The notes beneath the pieces were generated by a model. It had not been told where the DNA came from. It searched no databases and saw only the letters and a list, made by a program, of their open reading frames with translations. 64,000 nt of DNA. It comes from Adineta steineri (Eukaryota; Rotifera; Eurotatoria; Adinetida; Adinetidae). Numbering within the stretch: the stretch's first letter is position 1; each line of letters opens with the position of its first letter. The translations under genes and the position numbers were made by a program. Positions 61,571-64,000 of the stretch are shown here, piece after piece. Where the stretch lies: NCBI GenBank assembly GCA_905250115.1, contig CAJNOI010000050.1:372706-436705 (forward strand). The letters run 5' to 3'.

Positions 61571-63600
61571 ATGAGTACTGCTCAATATCAAAATTATAAC
61601 GGAGGTTTGATTTTTTTGTTTAAAAAATTAAATTTGAAATTATTTCTATAGATCAAAGACAACGTATTGGAACTCCTGATGGCGGAGAAATGGAAAAACA
61701 TTTTAATGATGCTAAATCATATATTTTATCAACAACATCAAAAAATGGTGTTAATTTGTAAATATATTCTAATGAGACTTTAATATATATATTTTTAAAT
61801 CATTTTGTCTTTGTAGATATAATCATTTAGTAAAATGTGTTTCTCGATTATTAACTGAACAACCACGTAAGATAAAAAACAAAATTTTTTTTACATTAAA
61901 ATTAAAAAATAATAATTTTTTGTATTTTAAAGGTGATTCTGCTGTTATATTTGAAGATATTAGCAAATCTACTCGATCTCAAGAAGAGAAGAAAGAAGAT
62001 GAACCGAATCCAGAGGCAGAACAGATTTTAAATGAAGAACAAAAACCACTTTTTGAGGTATATTTCCTTTATACTATTCCTAGAAAGACAAAAAATGATT
62101 TATCATATATCTATATAGAAAGGTGAAAATACAGATGATCTTGATGAAGAAGCATTACAATCACCATTGCCTCATATTCTTGAACAAGCCTATTATTTTG
62201 AACAAGCTGGTATTGGTCTTGGACGAGATGAAACATATCAGTAATTACAAACAAGGATGAATTCAAATGTATATATATATTTATTTTAGAATTTGGCTTG
62301 CACTTAAACAATTAGTTGATAAAAGTCAATTTGAAAAATTACGTTTTTGGGGTAAAATATTAGGTACAGAAAAAAATTATTATGTAGCTGAAGTTGAACA
62401 AAATGCTGATGATGAAGTTGAGGAAGAAGAAGAAAATGAAGAAAATAATGAAAATGAAGATGGAAAAGATCTTGATGATGATGAAGAAGGTGAAGGTGAT
62501 GAAGATCCTTTGCCAAAATCAACGTTTAAATCACCACCAACTGTACCAAAAGAAGAACGTGGTACAGGTGTTAATAAATATACTTATTATGTTTGTAATC
62601 GTCGTATGTATTCTTCTTAATTTTTTTGAAAGATTAACAAAATGACTAATTGAATATTTTTCAGCTGGAGCACCATGGGTTAGATTACCAACAATAACAC
62701 CAGCACATATATCTCTCGCAAGACAGATAAAAGTCTATTTTACAGGAGATTTAACAAGAGAAATCAAATCTTATCCAGCTTATCCAGGAACAGAAAAACA
62801 TTATTTACGTGCACAAATTGCAAGAATTAGTGCAACAACACAAGTATCACCTAATGGACGATTTAAATTCTCAGATGTAATTAAATATTGAATTTATTTA
62901 ATTATTTCTTATTTATTTGATTTAATTTAGGAAGAAGAAGAAGAGGAAGAAGGTGGTCGAACAAATTATGAAGATAATGAAGATTTTACAGGTGCACCAT
63001 TATCAGAATTAACTGATGAAGAATTAAATGGATGGGTAATGAAGATCTTTAAAAAAATATATCATATTTCATTGATTTATTTAGGTTCATCATGTTTTAC
63101 ATATTCTTCCTCAAGGTCGAACAAAATGGTGGAATCCAAAAGAAGGTGAAGAAGAAGAAGAGCAAGAAGAAGAGGAAGATGAAGATGCAAAAGCTGAAAA
63201 TGAACCACAACCTGAACAAGGCCCACCACTTTTAACACCAGTTGGTGCTGATGCAGATATTCATCATACAAAAGCATGGACAGCAAAAATATCTTCCAAT
63301 TTAATTCCACAATATGCCTGTGCATTCATTCGATCAAATCTTTGGCCTGGTGCATATGCATTTGCACGTGGAATGATCTGGGAAAATATTTATATTGGTT
63401 GTGGACATAAATATGCAACATCCGATTATAAACCTGAATTACCACCTTTACCAGCAACTGAATATAACGATGGACCAGAAATTTTAGAAGCAGATGATCC
63501 AACTGCTGAAGATGAAGAAAAAGCTCGTGCTGCTGCTGAACAACCTGAAGAAGCCGAAGAAGAAGAGGAACAAGAAGAAAATGAAGATGAAGAAGATTAA
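61571..63600 (+). CDS. RSPH4A: Radial spoke head protein 4/6-like
   Basis: Nine exons: 61571-61604, 61652-61757, 61817-61866, 61933-62057, 62119-62240, 62290-62603, 62665-62876, 62931-63035, 63085-63600; 527 residues. It is a structural part of the radial spoke head of motile cilia, which passes signals from the central pair to the dynein arms. Family motifs in order: YEQ-type [112 protein letters not shown], and the C-terminal [33 protein letters not shown]...[11 protein letters not shown]. Glu/Asp-rich loops interrupt the fold at three places, and the C-terminus is a Glu run, as in other RSPH4A/6A proteins. RSPH4A and RSPH6A cannot be told apart here. Confidence 0.93.
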
Positions 63601-64000
63601 ACTTCTTTTCTTATGTGTGTATCAATTGCTTTGTTTCATTTTAAATACATATATTTCTAAACATAAAGTATATGTTTTTCTTTATTTGAATTATAAAAAC
63701 ATTTTTTTAGTAAATAATATATCAATCATTTCTTAATATACAATATATATTCTTTTCGATTGAAAAAATTTATTTACAATTAAAAATAGATCAGAATATA
63801 ATCTCAATTGATTGTCCAATATTAGAACGTTGTTCTTGGATGAGAAATATTTGAGAGTTAGCAATGGTATCTTATCTCATAACTTGTATTGAAAATCTAG
63901 ATATGAACAAACTTTGCAGTTTTGGCTGATTTGATGTAGCTTCACTATTTTCTTCTTAAGACGTTATTAACAATTTACCAAAATAAAATAGATATCAGAT
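63601..64000. other. 3' flank, no gene seen
   Basis: The last 400 bases are AT-rich 3' UTR/intergenic sequence downstream of the radial spoke gene, with no recognisable feature. Confidence 0.4.

Noticed and set aside
62304..63325. Leu/His- and Lys/Met-rich frames inside the radial spoke gene
   Set aside because: Shadow translations of the Glu/Asp-coding repeats (GAA/GAT) of the real plus-strand gene.
1..64000. CRISPR arrays, bacterial operons, rRNA or tRNA genes
   Set aside because: No spaced direct repeats, ribosome-binding-site-led gene strings, or recognisable tRNA/rRNA sequence were seen; pervasive short introns show a eukaryotic genome.

Overview
The window is from a compact, AT-rich animal genome. 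Genes are dense and split by many introns of about 50-60 bp with GT...AG ends. A large set of genes is purely metazoan or ciliary: delta-catenin, a protocadherin-like protein, a tailless-type nuclear receptor, FAM234, DRC7, a radial spoke head protein, RBM12 and SLC45. Mixed with these are genes unusual for animals: a free methionine-(R)-sulfoxide reductase and a one-big-exon laccase. There are also palindromes carrying TGTGGG units, which is the telomere repeat reported for bdelloid rotifers. Together these suggest a bdelloid rotifer (Adineta/Rotaria type). This is inference from content, since no marker gene for taxonomy is present. All splice models were built by hand from reading frame and splice-site continuity. 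For every complete multi-exon gene the joined exons sum to a multiple of three.

Layout. 1-508: 5' part of a secreted protein gene (-), running off the left edge. 3617-3970: small Cys-rich protein with a polybasic CaaX tail (-). 5774-9366: SLC45-type transporter (+), cut by a 100-N gap, with an intronless membrane-protein gene nested antisense in its long intron (6535-7347). 9495-9807: secreted Pro/Gln/Tyr-rich protein (-), entering the same gap. 11152-11779: fRMsr (-). 11877-12512: partial basic/Ser-rich protein (-). 13007-14837 and 15392-17566: two adjacent disordered proteins (-); the first resembles the ciliary protein JHY. 18268-20168: EGF-repeat protein with a C-terminal chitin-binding domain (+).

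20.2-25.2 kb is an accessory-looking island. It has a TGTGGG palindrome, a multicopper oxidase/laccase (-), a GC-rich island with a small assembly gap, a second TGTGGG palindrome, and a decayed EGF-repeat pseudogene. 26133-29178: FAM234-like (+). 29926-30814: MAPEG/TMEM79-like (+). 31286-35121: DRC7 (+), with a MITE-like foldback element in one intron. 35401-38620: delta-catenin (-). 40409-41248: UBASH3-type histidine phosphatase (-). 45250-49025: RBM12-like (+). 52983-56223: protocadherin-like (+), followed by a 100-N gap. 56767-58372: LRRC27-like (+). 58597-59879: tailless/NR2E1 (-). 61571-63600: RSPH4A/6A-like (+). The 3-4 kb non-coding stretches lie at 0.5-3.6, 41.2-45.2 and 49.0-53.0 kb.

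Themes. Motile-cilium genes recur (DRC7, RSPH4A, probably JHY and LRRC27), as do adhesion/polarity genes (delta-catenin with a PDZ ligand, protocadherin). They are neighbours but not in operons. The two enzymes most likely to have a non-animal ancestry are the fRMsr and the laccase; the laccase lies between the two palindromes.
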